From: Loktanella fryxellensis
GTDB lineage: Bacteria > Pseudomonadota > Alphaproteobacteria > Rhodobacterales > Rhodobacteraceae
Reading direction: 5' to 3'
DNA: 64,000 nt
NCBI RefSeq assembly: GCF_900110065.1
Contig: NZ_FOCI01000008.1
Span: 1-64,000 of the forward strand
Both the position numbers and the translations under genes were made by a program. Below, piece after piece: positions 28,108 to 35,602 of the stretch (its first letter is position 1; each line of letters starts with the position of its first letter). The notes under the pieces were generated by a model that worked only from the letters and a program-made list of their open reading frames with translations, ran no database searches and was not told the origin of the DNA.

Positions 28108-28161
28108 CAGCTATCAAAAGCCGGGCAGCTCTCAGAAGCCGGGCAGCTATCAGAAGCTGTA
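28108..28161 (-). repeat. Three tandem 18-base repeats spanning the stop codon
   Basis: Units at 28108-28125, 28126-28143 and 28144-28161 (cagctatcaaaagccggg, cagctctcagaagccggg, cagctatcagaagctgta). The last unit encodes the C-terminus and stop of the minus-strand gene. Because the period is six codons, each unit carries a TGA in the same frame. Confidence 0.8.
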
Positions 28162-28470
28162 GCCGGCGCCGCGGTCGTTGGACTCGCCGTTCACGATCAG
28201 ATCCACGCGACGGGCCTTGGAGCTGAAGTTGCCCTGGTCCAGCACGACGCGCTGGATGGCGGTCAGTTCGTCGTCGGTCAGAACGTCGCCCTTGCGCGTC
28301 GTGACGCCCAGCGTGTCGAGGTTCTGCAGCGTGGCTTCGAGGCCCGTTTTCGAACGGTCGTTGGTGCCGTTGGTGGCGACCAGATCGCTGACGCTGGCAG
28401 CAGAGGCGGCCGTGATGCCGAGGCCGGCGATCAGGGCGGTCGCGACGATGGAAGATTTCAGGAAGGTCAT
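28150..28470 (-). CDS. Small exported protein, paralogue B
   Basis: 106 residues with a signal peptide (MTFLKSSIVATALIAGLGIT, cleavage near ASAA). The mature part contains LEATLQNLDTLGVTTRKGDVLTDDELTAIQRVV then SSKARRVDLIVNGES. This aligns with paralogue A over LxxLGV, xLTxxEL/EI, R-V, K-xRxxxIVNG. The upstream 200 bases are AT-rich and probably hold its promoter. The stop codon lies in a tandem 18-base repeat. I do not recognise a named family. Confidence 0.8.
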   Translation of the reverse strand: MTFLKSSIVATALIAGLGITAASAASVSDLVATNGTNDRSKTGLEATLQNLDTLGVTTRKGDVLTDDELTAIQRVVLDQGNFSSKARRVDLIVNGESNDRGAGYSF

Positions 28471-28693
28471 GGGAGGTCTCTTTCGTTGATCGTATCTGCG
28501 AGGGGTCATTCCCTCTTGCCACAGCGATATAGGTGACGATTTTACGAATGTGCACACCAAATCCGTTACTTTAATGTGATTGTTCATCTTCGCACATAAA
28601 CTGGATCAAACTTGCAGGCTGCACGGGGCTTGCGGCCGTCGCAGGGCCGGTGGCGGCGTTGCAGGTCGTGCCACGCCATGCGAGGCTGTGCCG

Positions 28694-29626
28694 ATGACAC
28701 ACCTGACCTGCCGCGATGGCACCACCCTATCCCGCCTGACCTTCGGCACCATGCAGTTCGGGGGCCGCGCCGATGCGCAGGCCAGCCGGGTGATGTTCGA
28801 CACGGCCCGCGCCGCCGGCATCAATCATTTCGACACCGCCGTGGGCTATGCCGACGGGCGGTCCGAGGCGCTGTTGGGTCCGATGATCGCGCCGGATCGT
28901 GACCGCCTGTATCTTGCCACCAAGGTGGCGTTTCACGGCGGCGCGGGGGACGCAAACATCCGCGCACAATTCGACATCAGCCGCAGGCAGTCGGGACTGG
29001 ACACGGTGGACCTGCTGTATCTGCATCGCTGGGACGCAGAGACGCCGCTGGAGAAAACGTTCGAGACGCTGGCCCGCCTGCAGGACGCTGGGCTGATCCG
29101 GCACATCGGCGTGTCGAACTATGCCGCGTGGCAGGTGATGAAGGCGCAGGCGGTCTGTGCCGCCCTCGGCACCCGCATCGACGTGATGCAGCCCATGTAC
29201 AACCTCGTCAAACGGCAGGCCGAGGTCGAGATCCTGCCGATGGCCGCCGATCAAGGCATCCTCGTCTGCCCCTATTCGCCACTGGGCGGTGGCCTTCTGA
29301 CCGGCAAATACGCACGTGGCGATGCCGGTCGGTTGACCGACGACGCGATGTATGCAGCCCGGTACGGGCAGGACTGGATGCACCTCGCGGCAGCCCGGCT
29401 GGCCGATCTGGCGGCAGAGGTCGGCGTGGACCCGGCGACGCTTGCGGTGGCATGGGTTGCGGCACATCGCACCGCCCCCTCGCCCATCGTGTCCGCCCGG
29501 TCGGCGGAACAGCTGGCCCCCTCGCTGGCCGCACAGGATCTGGTGTTGTCGCCGGCGCTGCGGGACCGCATGACGGCCCTGTCGCCGACACCGCCCCCGG
29601 CGACCGACCGGCTGGAAGAGGTCTGA
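28694..29626 (+). CDS. Aldo/keto reductase
   Basis: 310 residues, NADPH-dependent carbonyl reductase fold. The catalytic tetrad can be read as Asp in NHFDTAVGYADG, Tyr in the same segment, Lys in LYLATKVAFHG and His in LLYLHRWDAETPLE. Further family marks are IGVSNYAAWQV, MYNLVKRQAE and YSPLGGGLLTGKY. The substrate is unknown. It appears to be transcribed alone, divergent from paralogue B. Confidence 0.9.
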   Translation: MTHLTCRDGTTLSRLTFGTMQFGGRADAQASRVMFDTARAAGINHFDTAVGYADGRSEALLGPMIAPDRDRLYLATKVAFHGGAGDANIRAQFDISRRQSGLDTVDLLYLHRWDAETPLEKTFETLARLQDAGLIRHIGVSNYAAWQVMKAQAVCAALGTRIDVMQPMYNLVKRQAEVEILPMAADQGILVCPYSPLGGGLLTGKYARGDAGRLTDDAMYAARYGQDWMHLAAARLADLAAEVGVDPATLAVAWVAAHRTAPSPIVSARSAEQLAPSLAAQDLVLSPALRDRMTALSPTPPPATDRLEEV

Positions 29627-29816
29627 CGCCTTGCAGTGCCGCGTCGCATCGCAGGTGGCCCACGCATGGCAAGGATGGTGGAACGTGGCGTGCCGCTACG
29701 CTATGGGTGAAGCGGCACATCACTATGCCCGAATCCCGCCCCACCCGCGTTGCCGCGACTGACGCAAAAAGCGAAGCGACCCTTGATGACCCGAGTTCGC
29801 CCCCCATGTCAGGATC

Positions 29817-30272
29817 ATGGATGACACGCCCGTGACCCGACCCGACCATGCACGATTGCCTGCAGACCATCTGCCGGGTGCGTCTCCCGCAGTGCCTGCG
29901 GCGACGGGCCGTGCCGCCGCGACCCGCGAAAAGCTGCGCCTGAGCCGCGAAAAACTGCGTGCGCACCGCGAGAACATGCGCCTGAAGCGCCAGTTCGAGC
30001 GTCTGCACCGTGACTTTCCCCGCCTTGGTGGGCCGCTGCACCGGTTGAGCAAGCCGGGCTGGGCCATGGTCCGCATCCCCGTCGGCATCATGTTCGTGGT
30101 CGGTGGTCTGCTGTCCATCCTGCCGGTGTTCGGTCTGTGGATGCTGCCCGTGGGCCTCTTGCTGCTGGCCGTGGACGTTCCCTCTATGCGGCGGCCCGTC
30201 TCGGCCGCGATGATCCGGCTGCGGCGTCGGGCCGATGTGTATCGGCAGCGTCGCAAGTCGAAGCGAAAGTAG
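29817..30272 (+). CDS. Small membrane protein with basic coiled-coil N-terminus
   Basis: 151 residues. After a Pro/Ala-rich start, residues about 35-70 are a highly charged helix (TREKLRLSREKLRAHRENMRLKRQFERLHRDF). A hydrophobic pair follows (VRIPVGIMFVVGGLLSILP and GLWMLPVGLLLLAVDVP), then a basic tail RLRRRADVYRQRRKSKRK. The middle resembles the small two-helix PGPGW-type membrane proteins seen in roseobacters. Function unknown. Confidence 0.7.
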   Translation: MDDTPVTRPDHARLPADHLPGASPAVPAATGRAAATREKLRLSREKLRAHRENMRLKRQFERLHRDFPRLGGPLHRLSKPGWAMVRIPVGIMFVVGGLLSILPVFGLWMLPVGLLLLAVDVPSMRRPVSAAMIRLRRRADVYRQRRKSKRK

Positions 30273-30442
30273 GCCCCGCGCGGATCGGATGCCGCAGGGG
30301 GCGCTGTCCCCGATGCTGCCCCCCCCGGGATCTGTCGGACGCGAAGAAGCCGCGGACGCGGCGGCGCATCGGACGCCTGCCGCGTGACATCGCGGGCCGG
30401 GCCACCTAAAAGCGGGGGGGGCAAGCCGAGGGGGACACCGAC

Positions 30443-31285
30443 ATGCAGGTCTGCAGGACCGTGGACGAGATCCGCAGCGCGGTTGCGACCTTGCGTGCGA
30501 ACGGCAGCGTCGGCCTCGTCACCACGATGGGCGCGCTGCATGCGGGGCATATGGCGCTGGTCGCGGCAGCGCAAGCGGATCATGCCGCGGTCGTCGTGAC
30601 GATCTTCGTCAATCCGACGCAGTTCGGCGATCCCGCCGACCTCGCCGCCTATCCGCGCCGCGACGATGCCGATCTGGCGCTGCTGGCGGCGGCGGGCGTC
30701 GATGCGGTGTTCCTGCCAGATGCCGCCGCGATCTACCCGCCCGGCGACCAGACCATCGTGGACGCGGTCACGCTCGCGCAGGCCTATCACGGGGCCGTCC
30801 GGCCGGGGCATTTCCGCGGCGTGGCGACGGTGGTGACGAAGCTCTTCAACATCGCGGGCGCCGATGCCGCCTATTTCGGCGAAAAGGACTACCAGCAACT
30901 CGCCGTCATCAGGCAGTTGGTGCGCGATCTGTTCGTGCCCATCTCGATCCACGGCGTGCCCACGGTCCGCGATGGGGACGGGCTCGCCCTGTCGTCGCGC
31001 AACCTGCGGTTGACGCCCGGCGACCGGGCCGCCGCCCCGATCCTGCACCGCGCCCTGCGCGCCGCCGCCGACACCGTCCGCCACGGCGGCACGGTCGAGG
31101 ATGCGGCACAGACCATCGCCGAGATCGTGGCGACCGAACCCCGCGCCACTCTGCGCGGCATCGACATCGTGAACGCCGCCGACTTTTCGCCCGCCACAGG
31201 CGCCCCCACCGCCCCCATCGGCATCATGCTGTCCGCCCAGTTCGGCGACGTGCTGCTGATCGACCAGAAGGAGATCCTGCCATGA
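30443..31285 (+). CDS. panC: Pantothenate synthetase
   Basis: Joins pantoate and beta-alanine with ATP, the last step of pantothenate synthesis. The 280-residue protein shows [14 protein letters not shown] (HxGH motif), [34 protein letters not shown] and the KMSKS-like region [15 protein letters not shown]. Its stop overlaps the panB start by 4 bases, so both are translated from one message. Confidence 0.96.
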   Translation: MQVCRTVDEIRSAVATLRANGSVGLVTTMGALHAGHMALVAAAQADHAAVVVTIFVNPTQFGDPADLAAYPRRDDADLALLAAAGVDAVFLPDAAAIYPPGDQTIVDAVTLAQAYHGAVRPGHFRGVATVVTKLFNIAGADAAYFGEKDYQQLAVIRQLVRDLFVPISIHGVPTVRDGDGLALSSRNLRLTPGDRAAAPILHRALRAAADTVRHGGTVEDAAQTIAEIVATEPRATLRGIDIVNAADFSPATGAPTAPIGIMLSAQFGDVLLIDQKEILP

Positions 31286-32094
31286 GCAGCCAGACCCAAC
31301 CTATCCGCCGCACCACCGTCCCCCAGATCCGCGCCCGCAAGGGCGGCGATCCCATCGTGTCGCTGACCTCGTATCACGCACATACGGCGGCCATCGTGGA
31401 CCGCTACGCGGACTTCATCCTCGTGGGCGACAGCCTCGGCATGGTGATGCACGGCATGGACAGCACCATCGGCGTGCCGCTCGACCTGATGATCATGCAC
31501 GGTCGTGCGGTCGTGCGTGGCACCAAGAAGGCGCTGGTCGTCGTCGACATGCCCTTTGGCACCTACGAGGAAAGCCCCAACGTCGCCTTCCGCAACGCCG
31601 CCACCATCATGAAGGAGACGGGCTGCGGCGCGGTGAAGCTGGAGGGCGGCGCGCGCATGGCCGAGACGATCCACTTCCTCGTCGAACGCGGCATTCCCGT
31701 CATGGCCCACACCGGCCTGACACCGCAGTCGTCCCACGTCATGGGCGGGTTCAAGACGCAAGGCCGCGACGACAGCACATGGGACGCGCACAGCGCCGAC
31801 GCCCGCGCGGTGGCCGATGCGGGCGCCTTCGCCGTGGTGCTGGAAGGGATGGTCGAACCGCTCGCCGCGCGCATCACGCAAGAGGTGGCGATCCCCACCA
31901 TTGGCATCGGCGCCTCCGTGCACTGCGACGGCCAGATCCTCGTGCTGGAGGATATGCTGGGCCTGAACCCGTGGACGCCCAAATTCGTCAAGGTCTACGG
32001 ACAGCTCGGCCCGATGATCGAGGATGCGGTCAGCCGGTATGCGGCGGACGTGAAATCCCGTGCCTTCCCGACCGAGGACGAGGTCTACCGCTGA
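31282..32094 (+). CDS. panB: 3-methyl-2-oxobutanoate hydroxymethyltransferase
   Basis: Makes ketopantoate from ketoisovalerate and methylene-tetrahydrofolate. The 270-residue protein shows [30 protein letters not shown] (metal-binding Asp), [46 protein letters not shown] and [18 protein letters not shown]. It is translationally coupled to panC. A long inverted repeat after the gene probably ends the operon. Confidence 0.96.
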   Translation: MSSQTQPIRRTTVPQIRARKGGDPIVSLTSYHAHTAAIVDRYADFILVGDSLGMVMHGMDSTIGVPLDLMIMHGRAVVRGTKKALVVVDMPFGTYEESPNVAFRNAATIMKETGCGAVKLEGGARMAETIHFLVERGIPVMAHTGLTPQSSHVMGGFKTQGRDDSTWDAHSADARAVADAGAFAVVLEGMVEPLAARITQEVAIPTIGIGASVHCDGQILVLEDMLGLNPWTPKFVKVYGQLGPMIEDAVSRYAADVKSRAFPTEDEVYR

Positions 32095-32101
32095 AGACGT
32101 T

Positions 32102-32146
32102 ATCGGCAGGAAGCGACCACGCCATGGTCGTCTTTCTGCCCCGATC
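32102..32146 (+). terminator. Long hairpin after panCB
   Basis: ATCGGCAGGAAGCGACCA pairs with TGGTCGTCTTTCTGCC...CCGAT across a 5-base loop with minor mismatches. It starts 8 bases after the panB stop. There is no strong T run, so RNA protection or Rho-assisted termination is as likely as intrinsic termination. Confidence 0.55.
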
Positions 32147-32290
32147 GGCGCCACGCCTGAAACTGCATTTGTATTATTGACACGGCCCAGACGGATTGCG
32201 GCAATTTTCAGCCGCAGGGGGGATCCCAAAAGCCCGCAGTGTGTTATTACCAAGATCACCGCACGTCAGATGCGGATTCGAGGAGTGAGC

Positions 32291-32440
32291 ATGATGACAC
32301 GCACAACGCTACTGGCGACGGCTGCCCTGTTTTTTCTGGGAGGCTGCATGGCGGCCGAACCCGTGACCGGTCGGGCGGACAACGACATGCTGCGGTTTTC
32401 CGCCATGAGCTATACCGGCGCCACCGAACGCACGAACTGA
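32291..32440 (+). CDS. Very small lipoprotein
   Basis: 49 residues: MMTRTTLLATAALFFLGGCM is a lipoprotein signal with lipobox GGC. About 29 mature residues follow (AAEPVTGRADNDMLRFSAMS...). A GAGGAG ribosome site stands 5-6 bases before the ATG pair. The short mature part suggests a structural or regulatory outer-envelope peptide; no family recognised. Confidence 0.65.
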   Translation: MMTRTTLLATAALFFLGGCMAAEPVTGRADNDMLRFSAMSYTGATERTN

Positions 32441-32488
32441 TCCGCACGACGGGCAACGGCCGGTTCGGCCATTGCCCGGTCAGTGCCC

Positions 32489-32902
32489 TCAGGCGTCTTC
32501 GTCCATCACCAGCGGCGGCAGATTGCCTTCGGACGTGGGCAGTGTCGCGGCGGGTGTGGTGCCTGTCGCAGGGCCTGTCGTCATGCCCGTCGGGCGTACC
32601 GCTGCGTCGGGAATCGTCGGTGTGGGTGCTGGCGCTGCCCCAAGGACACCGATTTCGACCGGCGGCGGCTGCATCCCGTTCGTCGAGGGGCGCGGGATCG
32701 GCGAGGATGCGGGACCATCGAGCGACGTCGTGCGCACCGGTGCGGGTTGGGGTACGGCCACGGGTTGTGGCGCAGGCGGAATGATCAGCACTTGCGTGCT
32801 GGTCCCGTCACCGGCGGTGTTGCCGTCGAATCCGACCGGCACAGGGGTTGCACATGCGGCAAGTGCCGCAAGGCCCGCCACGCTCATCAGAATCTTCATC
32901 AT
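32489..32902 (-). CDS. Proline-rich lipoprotein
   Basis: 137 residues. MMKILMSVAGLAALAACATP gives a lipobox ending AAC. The mature chain is low-complexity and rich in Pro, Thr and Ala (PPAPQPVAVPQPAP, AAPAPTPTIP), probably an extended periplasmic spacer. A GAAGGAG site precedes the ATG. It converges on the 49-residue lipoprotein gene. Function unknown. Confidence 0.75.
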   Translation of the reverse strand: MMKILMSVAGLAALAACATPVPVGFDGNTAGDGTSTQVLIIPPAPQPVAVPQPAPVRTTSLDGPASSPIPRPSTNGMQPPPVEIGVLGAAPAPTPTIPDAAVRPTGMTTGPATGTTPAATLPTSEGNLPPLVMDEDA

Positions 32903-33016
32903 CGCTGTCGCTCCTTCGTCCCAGTCAGAAGTGGGTCACATCGGGCCCACGTCAAATACGCGCATTCCCCAGACGCCTTAGCACCGCAGAGGCGTCATGG
33001 CGATGTCTGTCGCGCA

Positions 33017-34003
33017 TTACAACTGTCCCGGCACCACCAGATCGGGCGGCCGGTGCCCATCGGCGAACGTCTTGATGTTGATCAGGACCTTCTCGCCCAT
33101 CTCCAGACGCCCCTCGACGGTGGCGGACCCCATGTGCGGCAACAGGATCACGTTGGACAACGCCTTGAGCCGCGGATTGATCTCGTGCCCCCGCTCGAAC
33201 ACGTCGAGGCCGGCCCCCGCGATCTCTCCGCTGCGCAGCATTCGCGTCAGGGCATTCTCGTCGATCACCTCGCCGCGGCTGGTGTTCACGATCACGGCGT
33301 CGGGCTTCATCAGCTTCAGCCGCCGGGCGTTCATCAGATGGAACGTGGAGGGCGTATGCGGGCAGTTGACCGAGATCACGTCCATCCGCGCGACCATCTG
33401 GTCGAGGCTGTCCCAATAGGTGGCACCCAGCGGCTCCTCGATCTCCGCCCGCAGCCGCTTGCGGTTGTGGTAGTGGATCTGCATGCCGAAGGCGCGGGCG
33501 CGCCGCGCGACGGCCTGACCGATGCGGCCCATGCCGAGGATGCCGAGGCGGCGCCCGGCGATCCGCCCGCCCAGCATCGCGGTCGGCGCCCAACCGGTCC
33601 AGTCGTCGGATTGGGCGATGCGCATCCCCTCGGGGATGCGGCGCAGCACCGACAGCATCAGGGCCATGGTCATGTCGGCGGTATCGTCGGTCAGCACGCC
33701 GGGCGTATTCGACACCAGGATGCCGCGCTGCCGTGCGGTACCCGTGTCGATGTGATCGACACCCGCGCCGTAGTTGGCGATCAGTTTCAACCGCGGGCCC
33801 GCCTGCGCCAGCAGCGCCGCGTCGATCGCGTCCGTGATCGTCGGCACCAGCACATCGGCCCCCTGCATGGCGGCGGCCAATGCATCGCGGGACATCGGCG
33901 TGTCGGTGTCGCGCAGGGTCACGTCGAACAACTCGGCCATCCGCGACTGCACGGCATCGGGCAACCGTCGCGTGACGACAACACTCAGCTTCTTGGTTGG
34001 CAT
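33017..34003 (-). CDS. D-isomer-specific 2-hydroxyacid dehydrogenase (glyoxylate/hydroxypyruvate reductase-like)
   Basis: 328 residues. The NAD(P)-binding motif is LGILGMGRIGQAVARRARAFGM near residue 155. The substrate domain shows LIANYGAGVDHID, and catalytic positions can be read as Arg in VIVNTSRGEVID, Glu in GLDVFERGHEINPRL and His in VILLPHMGSAT. The MPTKKLSVVVTRRLP start with GGGGGA upstream is preferred over an upstream ATG. It probably reduces glyoxylate or hydroxypyruvate; specificity is inference. Confidence 0.88.
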   Translation of the reverse strand: MPTKKLSVVVTRRLPDAVQSRMAELFDVTLRDTDTPMSRDALAAAMQGADVLVPTITDAIDAALLAQAGPRLKLIANYGAGVDHIDTGTARQRGILVSNTPGVLTDDTADMTMALMLSVLRRIPEGMRIAQSDDWTGWAPTAMLGGRIAGRRLGILGMGRIGQAVARRARAFGMQIHYHNRKRLRAEIEEPLGATYWDSLDQMVARMDVISVNCPHTPSTFHLMNARRLKLMKPDAVIVNTSRGEVIDENALTRMLRSGEIAGAGLDVFERGHEINPRLKALSNVILLPHMGSATVEGRLEMGEKVLINIKTFADGHRPPDLVVPGQL

Positions 34004-34111
34004 TCCATCCCCCGCGCCACTGTTCAACGCCCCCGCGTGATGGCAGGTTGACAGCGAGGAACGCGGGGCACAAGAACCAACGCGCCCGCGTCAGGCAGAT
34101 CGAGGCAGAGA

Positions 34112-34651
34112 ATGACCACGACCCATTCCTTCAGGCGCTGCATGGCGGCGCTGCTGGCAGCGACACTGGCCGCACCGCTGGCAGCACAGGATGCGGCCGT
34201 CACGGCCACCACGGCCAGTTTCGCGGCGCCCGTCATGGGCCCGGAAACGAACCTTCCCCTGCCGCGCTACGTCAGCCTCAAGGCGAAGGAGGCGAACGTC
34301 CGTCGCGGCCCCTCCCTGACGCACCGCATCGATTGGGTGTTCCAGCGCCGCGACATGCCACTGCAGGTCGTAGCCGAATATGGCCTGTGGCGGCGTGTGA
34401 TCGACCGCGAGGGTCAGGGCGGCTGGGTGCACTACACCATGCTGTCGGGGTCGCGCACCGTGATCGTCGATCAGGACCGCTTGCCCCTACGCACGCAGCC
34501 GTCCGACACGGCGGCGGAACGGGCAGAGCTGGAACTCAACGTGATCGCCCGCCTGGGTGACTGCGATGGCGACTGGTGCGAGTTGACCGCCGGCGGCTAT
34601 TCGGGCTGGGCGCAACGCCACGTGCTCTGGGGCGTGGATCCCGCCGACTGA
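34112..34651 (+). CDS. Exported SH3b-domain protein
   Basis: 179 residues with a signal peptide (RCMAALLAATLAAPLAAQ). It has two bacterial SH3 (SH3_4-like) units: KAKEANVRRGPSLTHRIDWVFQRRDMPLQVVAEYGLWRRVID and a second with RLPLRTQPSD through CDGDWCELTAGGYSGWAQRHVLWG. Such proteins are periplasmic and bind peptidoglycan or peptides. A GAGGCAGAG stretch precedes the ATG. Confidence 0.82.
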   Translation: MTTTHSFRRCMAALLAATLAAPLAAQDAAVTATTASFAAPVMGPETNLPLPRYVSLKAKEANVRRGPSLTHRIDWVFQRRDMPLQVVAEYGLWRRVIDREGQGGWVHYTMLSGSRTVIVDQDRLPLRTQPSDTAAERAELELNVIARLGDCDGDWCELTAGGYSGWAQRHVLWGVDPAD

Positions 34652-34690
34652 GGCTTTCGGCGGCAGCACGCCTGCGCTAGGGGTGGCAGC

Positions 34691-35602
34691 ATGAGCGATA
34701 CCGAAAACCACAACCGCCTGAACCTGTCCGCCGGGCTCCTGTCCTGTGCGGTGGCTCTCGCTTTGGTGGTGGCCAAGCTCTGGGCCTATGCGCAGACCGG
34801 ATCGCTGGCCATCGCCGCGACCCTTGCCGATTCCGCGATGGACCTGATGATGTCGCTTGGCGCGCTCGCCGCCATCGCCTATGCGGCCAAGCCTGCGGAC
34901 GACGACCACAACTTCGGCCACACCTCGGCCGAGGATCTGGCCGCGCTGGCGCAGTCGGTCATCATCCTCGCCTCGTCCGGCGTGATCGCCACGGCGGCGA
35001 TCTGGCGGCTGGTGCGGGGCGATGCGGCGCTGCCCGAAAACGAAGGCGCCGGTATCGCGATCATCGCCTTCTCCATCGTCCTGACGCTGGGTCTGGTGAT
35101 CTGGCAGCGCCGCGTCGCCGCCCGCACCGACAACCCGGTGGTCAAGGCCGACAGCCTGCACTACCTCGGCGACCTGATCCCGAACGTGGGCGCCATCCTC
35201 GCCCTCTGGGCCTCAGCCTCGCTGGGACTGGCGCAGGTGGACAGCGTGGTCGCATTGGGGGCCGCACTGATCCTGGCCTTCGGTGCTGTCCGCATCGGAA
35301 AGGGTGCCTTCGACGCCCTGATGGACCGTCAGGCGCCGGCCGAGGTCATCGCGGGCATCGACGCCATCGTGCGCGCCCACGACGGCGTGCGCGGGTTCCA
35401 CGACCTCAAGACCCGGCGGTCCGGCAGCCGCACGTTCATCAACCTGCACGTCGAACTCGACGGCGATCAGACGCTGGATCAGGCCCATGCCATCGGCGCC
35501 AGCCTGCGCCGCGCCATCCTGCGGACCTATCCACGCACCGACGTGATGATCCACAAGGACCCGGTCGGGGTGCAGAAACACCCCGACGATCCCAGCCTCT
35601 GA
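34691..35602 (+). CDS. Cation diffusion facilitator metal exporter (FieF-like)
   Basis: 303 residues, six membrane helices and a cytosolic C-terminal domain. Metal-site residues are visible as DxxxD-type LADSAMDLMMS in helix 2, DHNFGHTSAEDLAAL, and HxxxD in KADSLHYLGDLIPN of helix 5. The C-terminal domain has FHDLKTRRSGSRTFINLHVELDGDQ. It exports divalent metals such as iron, zinc or manganese by proton exchange. Its TGA is immediately adjacent to the stop of the convergent peptidase gene. Confidence 0.9.
   Translation: MSDTENHNRLNLSAGLLSCAVALALVVAKLWAYAQTGSLAIAATLADSAMDLMMSLGALAAIAYAAKPADDDHNFGHTSAEDLAALAQSVIILASSGVIATAAIWRLVRGDAALPENEGAGIAIIAFSIVLTLGLVIWQRRVAARTDNPVVKADSLHYLGDLIPNVGAILALWASASLGLAQVDSVVALGAALILAFGAVRIGKGAFDALMDRQAPAEVIAGIDAIVRAHDGVRGFHDLKTRRSGSRTFINLHVELDGDQTLDQAHAIGASLRRAILRTYPRTDVMIHKDPVGVQKHPDDPSL

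Noticed and set aside
28108-28161. CRISPR-like repeat array
   Set aside because: The units are directly adjacent 18-mers with no spacers, and no cas genes occur in the window.
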